Part shown: one piece after another, positions 51,040-60,456 of the stretch
Layout of the letters: every line of letters begins with the position of its first letter
How positions within the stretch are numbered: the first letter of the stretch is position 1
Assembly (NCBI GenBank): GCA_028707085.1
Contig: JAQTUW010000016.1
Location: 1 to 64,000 of the forward strand
From: Methylococcales bacterium
Lineage (GTDB): Bacteria; Pseudomonadota; Gammaproteobacteria; Methylococcales; Methylomonadaceae
DNA length: 64,000 nucleotides
Reading direction: 5' to 3'
Made by a program: the position numbers and the translations under genes
The notes under the pieces: generated by a model
Seen by the model: the letters and a program-made list of their open reading frames with translations, nothing else
Database searches by the model: none
Told to the model about the DNA's origin: nothing

Positions 51040-51606
51040 TTATGCGCGATAGGCGGGCGCGGATAACATTTTGACAAAAACCGCCAGACCCGAAACCACG
51101 GCGACATAAATCACGGTCGCCAGCAGATAAGACGGATAATAACGCGCCACGCCGTCTATATATTGAGCCCATGAACCCTCGGCAAAACGACCGGACAGCA
51201 GAAAAAAACTGCCGTTGGAGATCAGGAATGCTGTGGTGGTGGCCATCAGCAGCGCCGCGAATTGCCGGGACAGGCCCGCCGTCGTCAAAGGCGAAAAGCC
51301 GGCGCACCATTGCCCGCCCAGCCACATGGCCGCGTAGGTGGGAATCAGAAAAACATAGGCCGAAGAAATGCAAAAATCACTGCCGCCAAACTGGGTGATC
51401 GCCAGATAATCGATCAAACCGGCCTCCAGCAGCAAGGCGATAAGCAAATAACGCCCACCCAGCCACAAACCGGCCAGAAAAAACACTGCCAGGGAAGCGT
51501 CCGGCAAGGAAAACGCCGTACCGAAATGGTGGAACCGGGTGACGGCCATCAGCAACATCAGGGCAATAGCGGCGGGCTTTACAGCCGGAATTTGTTTCAG
51601 ATTCAT
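51040..51606 (-). CDS. Uncharacterised membrane protein downstream of btuB
   Basis: Multi-TM; start taken at MNLKQIPAVKPAAIALMLLMAVTRFHHFGTAFSLPDASLAVFFLAGLWLGG; same strand as btuB. Confidence 0.75.
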   Translation of the reverse strand: MNLKQIPAVKPAAIALMLLMAVTRFHHFGTAFSLPDASLAVFFLAGLWLGGRYLLIALLLEAGLIDYLAITQFGGSDFCISSAYVFLIPTYAAMWLGGQWCAGFSPLTTAGLSRQFAALLMATTTAFLISNGSFFLLSGRFAEGSWAQYIDGVARYYPSYLLATVIYVAVVSGLAVFVKMLSAPAYRA

Positions 51607-51887
51607 TAAATGATCTCCAGAATTTGTAACGATTGAGAATCTCGAAAAAACCACCCTTTGACAGGCTCAGGGCGAACGGGGCCTTTTGCAAATCAACAAG
51701 CTACCGCTCACCCCCAGCCTGTCGCAGCATCAAGGCCCGGGGTTTGAAGGTCTATTGTAAAACGCGCCGGCCAAGAACGGCGCATATTATTCAGTTTAAC
51801 GCATAACATCCAGTTTTATCGAAGCCATAGCCGTATGCGCCGCAAATTTCAGTTTTTTAAACCCTGCTCTTCAGCGCCGCCGACTCT

Positions 51888-53810
51888 TTAATAGCTGACC
51901 TTGACCCCGCCGTAGCCGGCGACGCCGCTGGTTCCATAGCCGTAAACCTCTTCGTATTGCTTGTTCAGCAGATTATCGATACGTCCGAACAATTGCAGGT
52001 TGGGGTGAATATCATAACTTGCAGACCAATTCAGCAGGGTATAACCCATCACGGTAGTATAGGCCCCGGTTTGCGCATAATCCAGCTTCTGCCCCACCAC
52101 CAGTACGTTGACGTGCATATGCGCTTTCTCCAGAAAGCGGTAATCGACATCAAAACCGGCCTTGTCGTTGGGTCTGCGCAGCAATTGCGCGCCAGTGGCG
52201 AGATCCCGGGTGTTCTGATGGGTATAACTGGCGCGGAAGCTCAGATCATTGGTGGCGTGCAATTCTGCGTAGGTTTCCACGCCTCTGGCTATGGCGTGAT
52301 CGACATTTTCCGATACATAGGTGGGCGCCAGGCTCTGGATCAGATTATTAAATGTATTATTGAAATAACTGAGACCGGCGGTGATTTTCTCACCCCACAA
52401 ATCCTGTTCCAGACCAGTATCCCAGTTGACGCTGGTTTCCGGCTTCAGATTGGCGTTGCCATACAGTGGATCGTAAAGCTGGTAGAGCGCCGGGGCCTTA
52501 AAACCGGTACCGTAACTGCCTTTCAGCCGGGTTCCGGTTTCCTTGATTGCGTATAATTCGTTTATCCGCCAGGTCAGATGGCCGCCAAAACGGTTATTGT
52601 CATCGAACCTGAGACCAGCCGTGGTAAAAGAACGGTCAAACAGCCTGATCTGATCCTGCAGATAATAACCTACAGTATTCATGGTCTTGCTGGGTATATT
52701 GTCCCGATAGGTGTAGTTGTAATTAGGGTAAAAGGAATTATCGGCGCTATGAATGCTGTCCGCTTCTTCTTCCACGCCCAGGCTGACGGTGTTGGATTTA
52801 TGCAGATTGATAATGCTCTGGTAATCCAGTTTCAGCTTTTCGCCCAGATAGGCCGCCGTGGTCGAGGCTGAATTGGGATAGGCGGCATTATAGACGTCCG
52901 TATTGTTTCTGGCGGATCGGCTGTAAGCCAGGCCCAGGGTTTGTTCCCATAGGTTGTCGAACAGCTTCAGATGCCCGAAACCACGGGTGAACAACTGGTT
53001 GAAGCTGTAATAATTATTGGGATCATTACAGCCCGCGCCGCCGCAATCGTCTATAAAGGTCTTGCCGTCGTTGTAACGCAGGGTGGCCCCGAAATCCAGA
53101 TTATTGCTCACCTTGAGACCCGTACGGCCGCTGACGGTGGTATTACGGTAAGGATCGGCGGTGGTATTGCCCATATTCCTGTCCGCCGCCGGAAAGCCGG
53201 TGGTTTCCATCCGCGATGCGTCCAGACTGTAATTGAGCGCATCCGTGCTGCCGGAAACGCTGCCGCCGGTTTTCCAGGTTCCATAGGAACCGCCTTGGGT
53301 AGTCAGCAGGTATTTTGGTTTGCCGCGGCCTTTTTTGGTGATGACGTTGATGACGCCGCCAATGGCGTCGGAACCATAAACGGCGCTGGCCGCGCCGCGC
53401 AAAACCTCTATGCGCTCGATATTGTCGGTCTGCAGATTGGCGAAATCGAAAGCTGCATTCGGGCTGGAAGGGTCGTTCATCTCCACGCCGTCGATTAGCA
53501 CCAGGGTATGATTGGAATTCGCGCCGCGCATGAAAACCGAAGTCACCTGCCCCGGCCCGCCCGATCGGAGTACATCCACCCCCGGTACGGTTCGTAAAAC
53601 ATCGGCGACATTGTTGAGCTGTCTCGCCGCTATATCCGCCGCCGTGATCACCGTCATGGCGCTGCCGATTTCTTTTTCCGGGGTGGCCGTCCGGGTCGCG
53701 GTGACCACGATGTCGTCCAGACTGTCGGTCTGGTCGTCGGTATCGGCCAGAGAATTAAAAGACACGCCGGCGCTTGCCAGCAATAAAAAGCCGAATAAAA
53801 TTTTTCGCAT
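51888..53810 (-). CDS. btuB: TonB-dependent vitamin B12 receptor
   Basis: Plug domain DIVVTATRTATPEKEIGSAMTVITAADIA; VLRSGGPGQVTSVFMRGANSNHTLVLIDGVEMNDP; beta-barrel; preceded by a cobalamin riboswitch. Confidence 0.93.
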   Translation of the reverse strand: MRKILFGFLLLASAGVSFNSLADTDDQTDSLDDIVVTATRTATPEKEIGSAMTVITAADIAARQLNNVADVLRTVPGVDVLRSGGPGQVTSVFMRGANSNHTLVLIDGVEMNDPSSPNAAFDFANLQTDNIERIEVLRGAASAVYGSDAIGGVINVITKKGRGKPKYLLTTQGGSYGTWKTGGSVSGSTDALNYSLDASRMETTGFPAADRNMGNTTADPYRNTTVSGRTGLKVSNNLDFGATLRYNDGKTFIDDCGGAGCNDPNNYYSFNQLFTRGFGHLKLFDNLWEQTLGLAYSRSARNNTDVYNAAYPNSASTTAAYLGEKLKLDYQSIINLHKSNTVSLGVEEEADSIHSADNSFYPNYNYTYRDNIPSKTMNTVGYYLQDQIRLFDRSFTTAGLRFDDNNRFGGHLTWRINELYAIKETGTRLKGSYGTGFKAPALYQLYDPLYGNANLKPETSVNWDTGLEQDLWGEKITAGLSYFNNTFNNLIQSLAPTYVSENVDHAIARGVETYAELHATNDLSFRASYTHQNTRDLATGAQLLRRPNDKAGFDVDYRFLEKAHMHVNVLVVGQKLDYAQTGAYTTVMGYTLLNWSASYDIHPNLQLFGRIDNLLNKQYEEVYGYGTSGVAGYGGVKVSY

Positions 53811-53933
53811 GAAATCCTCTGCGCCCACCGCGCATCCGGGTAAAAAACGACAGAGGGAAAAGGGTAACCGAAAGAGACGGAGACAAGCTCAGACCATTCC
53901 GCATACAGCCCGCCGCTGTCTCGAATGATTCTT

Positions 53934-54093
53934 CCGGCCAGTCTCCGGGCTTATAAGTGGCTTGCGGCCTGAGCTGCAACCTTCCCATGCTGAACGCACA
54001 GTGGCAAAAATGCAGCTCTTTACTTATCTACCGTTGCGGGGGCAGCGTCGGCATGGGTGATCAATGAGAAGAATCACCGCACCGACTTCCTGT
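53934..54093 (-). ncRNA. Cobalamin (AdoCbl) riboswitch
   Basis: Minus strand: AGGAAGTCGGTGCGG...CATGCCGACGCTGCCCCCGCAACGGTAG...TTTGCCACTGTGCG...CATGGGAAGGTTGCAG...AAGCCCGGAGACTGGCC; matches conserved B12 riboswitch segments. Confidence 0.93.
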
Positions 54094-54241
54094 TTAAGCT
54101 GTTGTGAAAAGAAAACAACAGGCGCCTGAAAGAGGGAGGCAGATTATAGGCAGCGGCAACCGTAAAATCAAGTTGTTACCAAAATCGGCCATTCCGGCGT
54201 AAAGTATCGGCGACAGCGACATTCAGCACCAGGAGTAACCC

Positions 54242-55732
54242 ATGAATACCGAATCCTGTACCTATGTGATTTTTGGCGCGACAGGCAATCTTGCCCGCCT
54301 CAAGCTGATACCGGGTTTTTATCATCTCGAAGTCGAGAAAAAGTTGCCGGACGGCGCCCGCATCATCGCCGTTGGCCGGCGGCCATGGGACAGGGCGGTC
54401 TGGCTATCCGAGGTACGCGGCATCCTGACCGAAAAATTCGGGCAAGCCCTGGATAATGAGACGTTCGAGCGTTTTTCCAGCCGGCTGGATTATCACCGCG
54501 GCAATCTGGATGAGGCCGAATGCTACCGGACTCTGGCCGCCAGCCTGTCCGGCAATTCGCAATTATCCGGGAATATGGCGTTTTATCTGGCAATCAGCCC
54601 CGGCGATTTCGGCCCGGTGGTCGAATCGCTGAGCCGGGTGGATTTATTGAACGAAGAGTATGGCTGGCGGCGGGTGGTCATTGAAAAACCCATCGGTTAT
54701 GATCTGGAAAGCGCGCAGTCTCTGCAAAGGCGGCTGATGCGGCATTTAAACGAAGACCAGATTTATCGTATCGATCATTATCTGGGCAAAGGCATGGTGC
54801 AGAACGTACTGGTGTTCCGCTTCGCCAATGTGATGCTGGAGCCCCTGTGGAACCGCAATTACATCGATCATGTCCAGATCACCCACGCCGAAAGCATGGG
54901 CATAGCCGGCCGCGGCGAATATTACAACAGCGCCGGCGCGATGCGCGACATGCTGCAAAGCCATTTATTGCAACTGCTGGCCCTGGTGGCCATGGAACCG
55001 CCAGTATCCATGGATGCCGAAGCGCTTAGGGACGAAAAAGTCAAGGTTCTGAAATCCATCCGGCCCATTCCGAAATCCGCGGTTCACGCCCATTCGTTTC
55101 GCGGCCAATACAGCAAGGGCGGCATTCAGGGGCAAAAGGTCAAGAGCTATCTTGAGGAAGACGGCATTCCGGCCGATAGCACCACGGAAACCTATGCGGC
55201 GCTGAAATTGCTGATCGACAACTGGCGCTGGCGTGGAGTGCCGTTTTATTTGCGCACCGGCAAGCGCATGGCCGCCTCGCAGTCCAGCATTTCAATCTGT
55301 TTCCGGCATCCGCCCTTACAGTTTTTTCGTGACACGCATGTGAGCTGCATGAATCCAAACTGGGTGCTCATGGGTATTCAGCCCGATGAATGCATTCGTA
55401 TCGAAATGACGGTAAAAGAGCCGGGACTGGAAATGCGCACCCGCAGCACCAGTCTGGACGCCAGTTTTCGCAACCCCGACGAAAGACAGGTCGATGCCTA
55501 CGAAGACCTGTTGCTGGATGTGATGAAAGGCGACCGTTCGCTATTCCTGCGTTTTGACGAAGTGGAATACGCCTGGCGGATTATCGACCCGATTTTGCAA
55601 ACCTGGGCTGTGGAGCGCGATTTTATCGCAACCTATCCGGCCGGAAGCTGGGGGCCGGCGGAAAGCCAGCGGCTATTTGAAAAAGAAGGCCAATTCTGGC
55701 GCAGTTCACTGCTGCCGGAGTGCCCTTTATAA
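54242..55732 (+). CDS. zwf: Glucose-6-phosphate 1-dehydrogenase
   Basis: 496 aa; [45 protein letters not shown]. Confidence 0.96.
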   Translation: MNTESCTYVIFGATGNLARLKLIPGFYHLEVEKKLPDGARIIAVGRRPWDRAVWLSEVRGILTEKFGQALDNETFERFSSRLDYHRGNLDEAECYRTLAASLSGNSQLSGNMAFYLAISPGDFGPVVESLSRVDLLNEEYGWRRVVIEKPIGYDLESAQSLQRRLMRHLNEDQIYRIDHYLGKGMVQNVLVFRFANVMLEPLWNRNYIDHVQITHAESMGIAGRGEYYNSAGAMRDMLQSHLLQLLALVAMEPPVSMDAEALRDEKVKVLKSIRPIPKSAVHAHSFRGQYSKGGIQGQKVKSYLEEDGIPADSTTETYAALKLLIDNWRWRGVPFYLRTGKRMAASQSSISICFRHPPLQFFRDTHVSCMNPNWVLMGIQPDECIRIEMTVKEPGLEMRTRSTSLDASFRNPDERQVDAYEDLLLDVMKGDRSLFLRFDEVEYAWRIIDPILQTWAVERDFIATYPAGSWGPAESQRLFEKEGQFWRSSLLPECPL

Positions 55733-56153
55733 ACACCCTTTACTGCAATCCATAGCGGTTATACACATTGTAAACAAAAAATCAAACCGTCAAAAAGCTT
55801 GACAAATTAACTCATTGAAATAGAAGCATTGTTTATAAGCATATGATTTAATTAAAATTAATATCCTGTTTAAATTTTATACAATTTAAGCCCAAGCCAA
55901 GAATACGGCTGGCTGGGTCTGCTCCGCTACAAGAAATCCACAAAGTTATCCACAGATTTTGTGATTAACTGCTTACGGTTTGTAAACCCTGAAACTTGCC
56001 AGCAGCTCGTAAATCGCTTGATTCTGTAGCCAGAAGGCGGATTTGGAACCGATTTTAACGCCTCTACCCGGACGCATGACAGGCAAACGGATGCAAGCGA
56101 CAAAGATTTGCTAAAATGATAAGTCGTGCAAACCCTTCACCAGAGGAATCCTC

Positions 56154-56336
56154 ATGCATAGCACCGCGGAATACCTGATACTAGGCGCATTGTTATTACT
56201 GCTGCTGTTCTGGATGCAGCCGGGCCTGAAAGCGGCCATAGCCCGTAGCAAACAAAGCCCGTCCGACTGGCAAAGCGTATTGCTGCCGATTGGCCTGGTG
56301 GTAATGTTTGTACTTTTTTTAATCGCAATGGTTTGA
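56154..56336 (+). CDS. Small hydrophobic membrane protein
   Basis: 60 aa with two TM segments; ends 1 bp before the next start. Confidence 0.65.
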   Translation: MHSTAEYLILGALLLLLLFWMQPGLKAAIARSKQSPSDWQSVLLPIGLVVMFVLFLIAMV

Positions 56337-56337
56337 A

Positions 56338-56886
56338 ATGAACGACGAATATTACCCAGACGAAAACCCGGATGATGACGAATCGGTAGAGTATTACGCG
56401 ATCCGCCCCAACAAAACCCGCCTTAAAAAGGAAATTGCCGCTATTTCTGAGATGGCGGAGGAAATCAGCCGGTTATCGCCAGGCCTGATAGCCGAATTTG
56501 AACTGCCTGAAGCGCTGGAACATGCCTTGCTGGATGCCGGGAAACTGGGCCAAAATGCAGCCCGAAAACGCCTGCTGAAATATATTACCGCCCAGCTACG
56601 AAATATCGATCTTGAAGCCGTGCAGGAAAAACTGGCGCGTTTAAAGAATCGTAGCGCCCATGCAGTCCGGGAGCACCACCAGGCCGAACGCTGGCGGGAT
56701 CTGCTGCTGGCCGACAACGGTTCAGAACAGTTGACGGCCTTGATGAGCGAATTTCCGCAGATAGATAGCCAGCATTTAAGGCAGTTGCAGCGCAACGCCG
56801 AGAAAGAAGCCCGGGAGAGCAAACCACCCAAATCCGCCAGGCTAATCTATAAATATCTGAAAGACATTATCAGCAGTCAGGAATAG
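56338..56886 (+). CDS. darP: Ribosome biogenesis factor DarP/YjgA family
   Basis: SISEMAEEISRLSP-type N-terminus (AISEMAEEISRLSPGLIAEFELPEALEHALLDAGKL), RKRLLKYITAQLRNID, Glu/Arg-rich, about 180 aa. Confidence 0.9.
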   Translation: MNDEYYPDENPDDDESVEYYAIRPNKTRLKKEIAAISEMAEEISRLSPGLIAEFELPEALEHALLDAGKLGQNAARKRLLKYITAQLRNIDLEAVQEKLARLKNRSAHAVREHHQAERWRDLLLADNGSEQLTALMSEFPQIDSQHLRQLQRNAEKEARESKPPKSARLIYKYLKDIISSQE

Positions 56887-57109
56887 GCCGGCGATTCCGC
56901 ATCGGCCGCCGCGGCAATGCCCGGCCTGTCAGGAAATTCAGTGCCGGTTTGAATTTGACCGGCACAGTCATTCCCTACTGAAAACCCTCCTGAAATTCTG
57001 ATCCAGACCGCCGCTCAACCTCAAAAACCTCTCCGCGTTTACCCCGCTTGCCCTGTTCACAAACTCAGTCCATCGCCGGCAATTAAAAAATTTTCGTCAA
57101 AAACTTGTA

Positions 57110-57152
57110 AATCAATCGATTGATTGAGATAATTAAAATCAATCGTTTGATT
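57110..57152. promoter_or_regulatory. Tandem palindromic operators upstream of the TetR regulator gene
   Basis: AATCAATCGATTGATT (57110-57125, perfect palindrome) and AATCAATCGTTTGATT (57137-57152, one mismatch), 27 bp apart, 22 bp before the ATG. Confidence 0.75.
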
Positions 57153-57174
57153 TAGACTTTTTCGGGTTACGCAC

Positions 57175-57840
57175 ATGGTTAAAAACGACGGCAACAACAC
57201 GACTCATGACGCCAGAAGCAGACTGGTGCTGGCGGCCCTGCGGCTTTTTGCACAGAAGGGTTATGAAGGCGCGACGACACGGGAAATCTGCGAGGCCGCG
57301 GACGCCAATATTTCTGCGATCCGCTATTACTTCGGCGACAAGGCCGGCCTGTATCGCGCCGCTTTCAATGAGCCGCTGGGCGAAAAGTGCTGTCAGGTGG
57401 ATATGGAGACTTACGGCGCATTGCCTCTGGCTGAGGCGTTGAACAGATTCTTTAAGGAATTTCTGGAGCCCTTAAAAATGGGCGAAGACATTAATCTGCT
57501 GATGAAACTGCGATTTCGGGAGATGACGGAACCGACCGGCGTCTGGCAGCAGGAAATCGATGCCGAGATCAAGCCGCAGCATATGGCGCTGGCCAATCTG
57601 CTGAAACAGCATTTGCGCCTGCCCGGCATTGACCCTGATTTGCACAGACTAACTTTTGCCGTTATCGGCATGGCGATCCATTTTTATGTCGGCCAGGAAG
57701 CCATTACCAGCATTTCCCCCGACATGCTGAACAATGCCGCGGCCATCGACACGCTTGCCGAACGCCTGGCCGGATTTGCAACGGCGATGGTGGCGGCGGA
57801 AGCCCAGCGCCGGGAGCGGGAACAGCATGAAACGCTTTAA
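57175..57840 (+). CDS. TetR family regulator (CerR-like C-terminal domain)
   Basis: RSRLVLAALRLFAQKGYEGATTREICEAADANISAIRYYFGDKAGLYRAAF; long C-terminal ligand domain. Confidence 0.92.
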   Translation: MVKNDGNNTTHDARSRLVLAALRLFAQKGYEGATTREICEAADANISAIRYYFGDKAGLYRAAFNEPLGEKCCQVDMETYGALPLAEALNRFFKEFLEPLKMGEDINLLMKLRFREMTEPTGVWQQEIDAEIKPQHMALANLLKQHLRLPGIDPDLHRLTFAVIGMAIHFYVGQEAITSISPDMLNNAAAIDTLAERLAGFATAMVAAEAQRREREQHETL

Positions 57841-59344
57841 CCCCTTATTGTTCTGTCTGCCGCCGATATTCCTATCGGCCTGCAGCGGCGGCTGGCTGAC
57901 CACTGTCGGCCCTGAATATCAAACCCCTTCCATGCCGGCAAGCACAAGCTGGCAAACCCCGCAGGTCGATGCGGACGCACTCCCGATTGCTCATGACGGC
58001 AATCAGGCCAGTCTGCTGGCTTGGTGGGACGGTTTTCAGGATCCGGCGCTGAGCCGGTTACAGGCCGCCGCGCAACAGCAAAGCCCCACCGTAGCCAACG
58101 CCGGCGCAAAGATCGCGCAGTCCAGAGCCAGTTTAGTGGGTTCCGACGCCGCCTTGCTGCCCAGTCTGGACGGCAACCTGGCCGGCAAACGTTCGTCGGC
58201 TTCCTTCGGCGGCCCGGCCTTTCTGTGGACGCAATATCAGGCCGGCCTGCAATCCAACTGGGAGTTGGATCTGTTCGGCGGCCTAAGCCGGCAGCAAGAA
58301 GCAGCGAACAGTCAGCTGGCTTCCCGCGAAGCAGCCTGGCACGACGCCAGAGTGGCGGTTGCGGTGGAAGTCGCCAACGCTTACCTGGCTTACCGCTATT
58401 GCGAATTACAGTTGCAACTGACCACAACGGATGCCGAATCACGCACGGCGTCGGCAAAACTGACCGAGTCCGCCGGCTTAAGCGGTTTTCGCGCCCAGAC
58501 CGATGTTGTGCTGGCCAGGGCCAGCGCCGAAGAAGGCAATAGCGCCGTATTGCAATATCAGGCCCAATGCGAACGCTCAATCAAAGGTCTGGTGGCGCTT
58601 AGCGGTCTGGAAGAAAGTGAAGTACGGCAATTATTACTGGCTTCGGCGGACAAAATCGGCAAATTGCCCGCCCCGCCCCCCTTCAGGATAGACGCCTTGC
58701 CGGCCAATGTGCTGCGCCAGCGCCCGGACGTGGCGGCGGCGGAACGGGATATGGCCGAGGCCTGCGCCAATATCGGCGTGGAACAGGCCAAACGCTACCC
58801 GAAGCTCAGCCTGTCCGGAAACATTACCCCTACCCTGCAAAACATGAACGGCAGCGCTCTGATGCTGGCCCAGACCTGGTCTTTCGGGCCGACCCTGAAC
58901 CTGCCGATTTTCGATGCTGGCAAACGCGCGGCCAATGTGGCGTCCGTACGCGCCCAGTACGATGCCGCCGTCAGCAATTATCGCAGCAAGGTGCGTACGG
59001 CGGTCAAAGAAGTTGAAGAGGCGCTGGTGCGTTTGCAAAGCGCGGGCCAACGTCTGCCGCTAGCCCAGGCTGCCTGCCAGGATTATCAAAACCGGCTACA
59101 GGCCGCGCAAACGCTTCAGCGGGCCGGACTGGGCAGCCTGCTGGAAGTCGAAACAGCCAGACGCAGCCTGCTGGCTGCCGAACGTACGCAGAAAGAACTG
59201 GAACAGGAAAAGGTTAGCGCCTGGATAGCCCTGTACAGGGCCGCCGGCGGCGGCTGGGAAAATCAGGCTATTCGGCAAATTGATACAGTCGGCCCCGGCC
59301 AGCCGAAGCAGCTTGAAGATAATCATAACGGAGAGAACTCATGA
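57827..59344 (+). CDS. Efflux outer-membrane lipoprotein (NodT family)
   Basis: Start MKRFNPLLFCLPPIFLSACSGGWLTTVGPEYQTP (lipobox LSAC); LRQRPDVAAAERDMAEACANIGVEQAKRYPKLSL. Track ORF begins earlier at 57734. Confidence 0.93.
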   Translation: MKRFNPLLFCLPPIFLSACSGGWLTTVGPEYQTPSMPASTSWQTPQVDADALPIAHDGNQASLLAWWDGFQDPALSRLQAAAQQQSPTVANAGAKIAQSRASLVGSDAALLPSLDGNLAGKRSSASFGGPAFLWTQYQAGLQSNWELDLFGGLSRQQEAANSQLASREAAWHDARVAVAVEVANAYLAYRYCELQLQLTTTDAESRTASAKLTESAGLSGFRAQTDVVLARASAEEGNSAVLQYQAQCERSIKGLVALSGLEESEVRQLLLASADKIGKLPAPPPFRIDALPANVLRQRPDVAAAERDMAEACANIGVEQAKRYPKLSLSGNITPTLQNMNGSALMLAQTWSFGPTLNLPIFDAGKRAANVASVRAQYDAAVSNYRSKVRTAVKEVEEALVRLQSAGQRLPLAQAACQDYQNRLQAAQTLQRAGLGSLLEVETARRSLLAAERTQKELEQEKVSAWIALYRAAGGGWENQAIRQIDTVGPGQPKQLEDNHNGENS

Positions 59345-60456
59345 CTAAAGGAAAAATAGCCATTTATGCCACCGGGCTCTGTCTGCTGACAGCGCTGGGC
59401 ATAGCCGGCAGCCGCACGCTCAATGTCAGGGCGGAAAATAACGTCTCCCAACCCGCCGCCCGGCCGGCGCTTAGCGTCAATGTCGTTCGGCCGGCATGGC
59501 GGGATATGCCGGTGACCTTAACCGCCAACGGCTCGATAGCCGCCTGGCAGGAAGCCATTATCGGCTCGGAAGTCGCCGATCTGCATCTAAAAGAAGTCCG
59601 GGCGCAGGTTGGCGACAACGTGCAGAAGGGCCAGATTCTGGCGGTGTTCGAGGACGAGAGCGTTTTGGCCGACGTCGCCCAAAGCCGGGCCGTAGTGGCC
59701 GAGGCCGAGGCCAACCTGTCCGAGGCCGGCCTGAACGCCGGCCGCGCCAGACAGGTTTCCGGTTCCGGCGCGCTGAGCGACCAGCAGATAGACCAATACC
59801 TCAGCAGCGAAAAAACCGCCAGGGCTAAATTACAGTCGGCCAAGGCTCAACTGGACGCGCAATTATTACGCCTGAAATACACTAAAGTATTGGCCAGCGA
59901 CGATGGGGTGATTTCATCGCGTAGCGCCACGCTGGGCGCGGTGGCGGCCAAAGGCCAGGAACTGTACAGGATGATACGCCGGAATCGTCTGGAATGGCGG
60001 GCGGAAGTCACGGCAACCGAAATGGCGCAATTGAAACCCGGCATGACGGTCACGGTAAACATACCGGATGTGGGCGGCGTGCAAGGCGCGATTCGGCAAC
60101 TGGCGCCTACCCTGGATACCATGAACCGTAATGGCCTGGTGTATGTCGATCTGCAACCTGCCGGCCGTCAGGCTTTTAGGGCCGGCATGTTCGCCAGAGG
60201 TGAATTCACCCTAGGCCGCAGCCATGCGCTGACGGTTCCGCAGGAGGCTATTTCCATGCGCGAAGGCTTCAGCTATCTGTTCCGGCTCGATGACCAGACC
60301 GGCGATCTGGCCAGGGTCAGCCAAATCAAGGTGCAACTGGGGCGCAGGGATGGCGACACGCTGGAAGTGCTGTCCGGACTGAATGCCGACGACCGGCTGG
60401 TGGCGGCCGGCGCTACTTTTCTGGCCGATGGCGATAGCGTGAAGGTGCTCGAATAA
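59341..60456 (+). CDS. RND efflux periplasmic adaptor (MFP/HlyD-like)
   Basis: 371 aa; GSEVADLHLKEVRAQVGDNVQKGQILAVFEDESVLADVAQSRAVVAEAEANL; 4-bp overlap with upstream gene. Confidence 0.93.
   Translation: MTKGKIAIYATGLCLLTALGIAGSRTLNVRAENNVSQPAARPALSVNVVRPAWRDMPVTLTANGSIAAWQEAIIGSEVADLHLKEVRAQVGDNVQKGQILAVFEDESVLADVAQSRAVVAEAEANLSEAGLNAGRARQVSGSGALSDQQIDQYLSSEKTARAKLQSAKAQLDAQLLRLKYTKVLASDDGVISSRSATLGAVAAKGQELYRMIRRNRLEWRAEVTATEMAQLKPGMTVTVNIPDVGGVQGAIRQLAPTLDTMNRNGLVYVDLQPAGRQAFRAGMFARGEFTLGRSHALTVPQEAISMREGFSYLFRLDDQTGDLARVSQIKVQLGRRDGDTLEVLSGLNADDRLVAAGATFLADGDSVKVLE

Noticed and set aside
55930-55960. Perfect DnaA box TTATCCACA in an AT-rich intergenic region
   Set aside because: Only one clear box; no dnaA/dnaN/gidA-type neighbours and no box cluster, so not supported as an origin.
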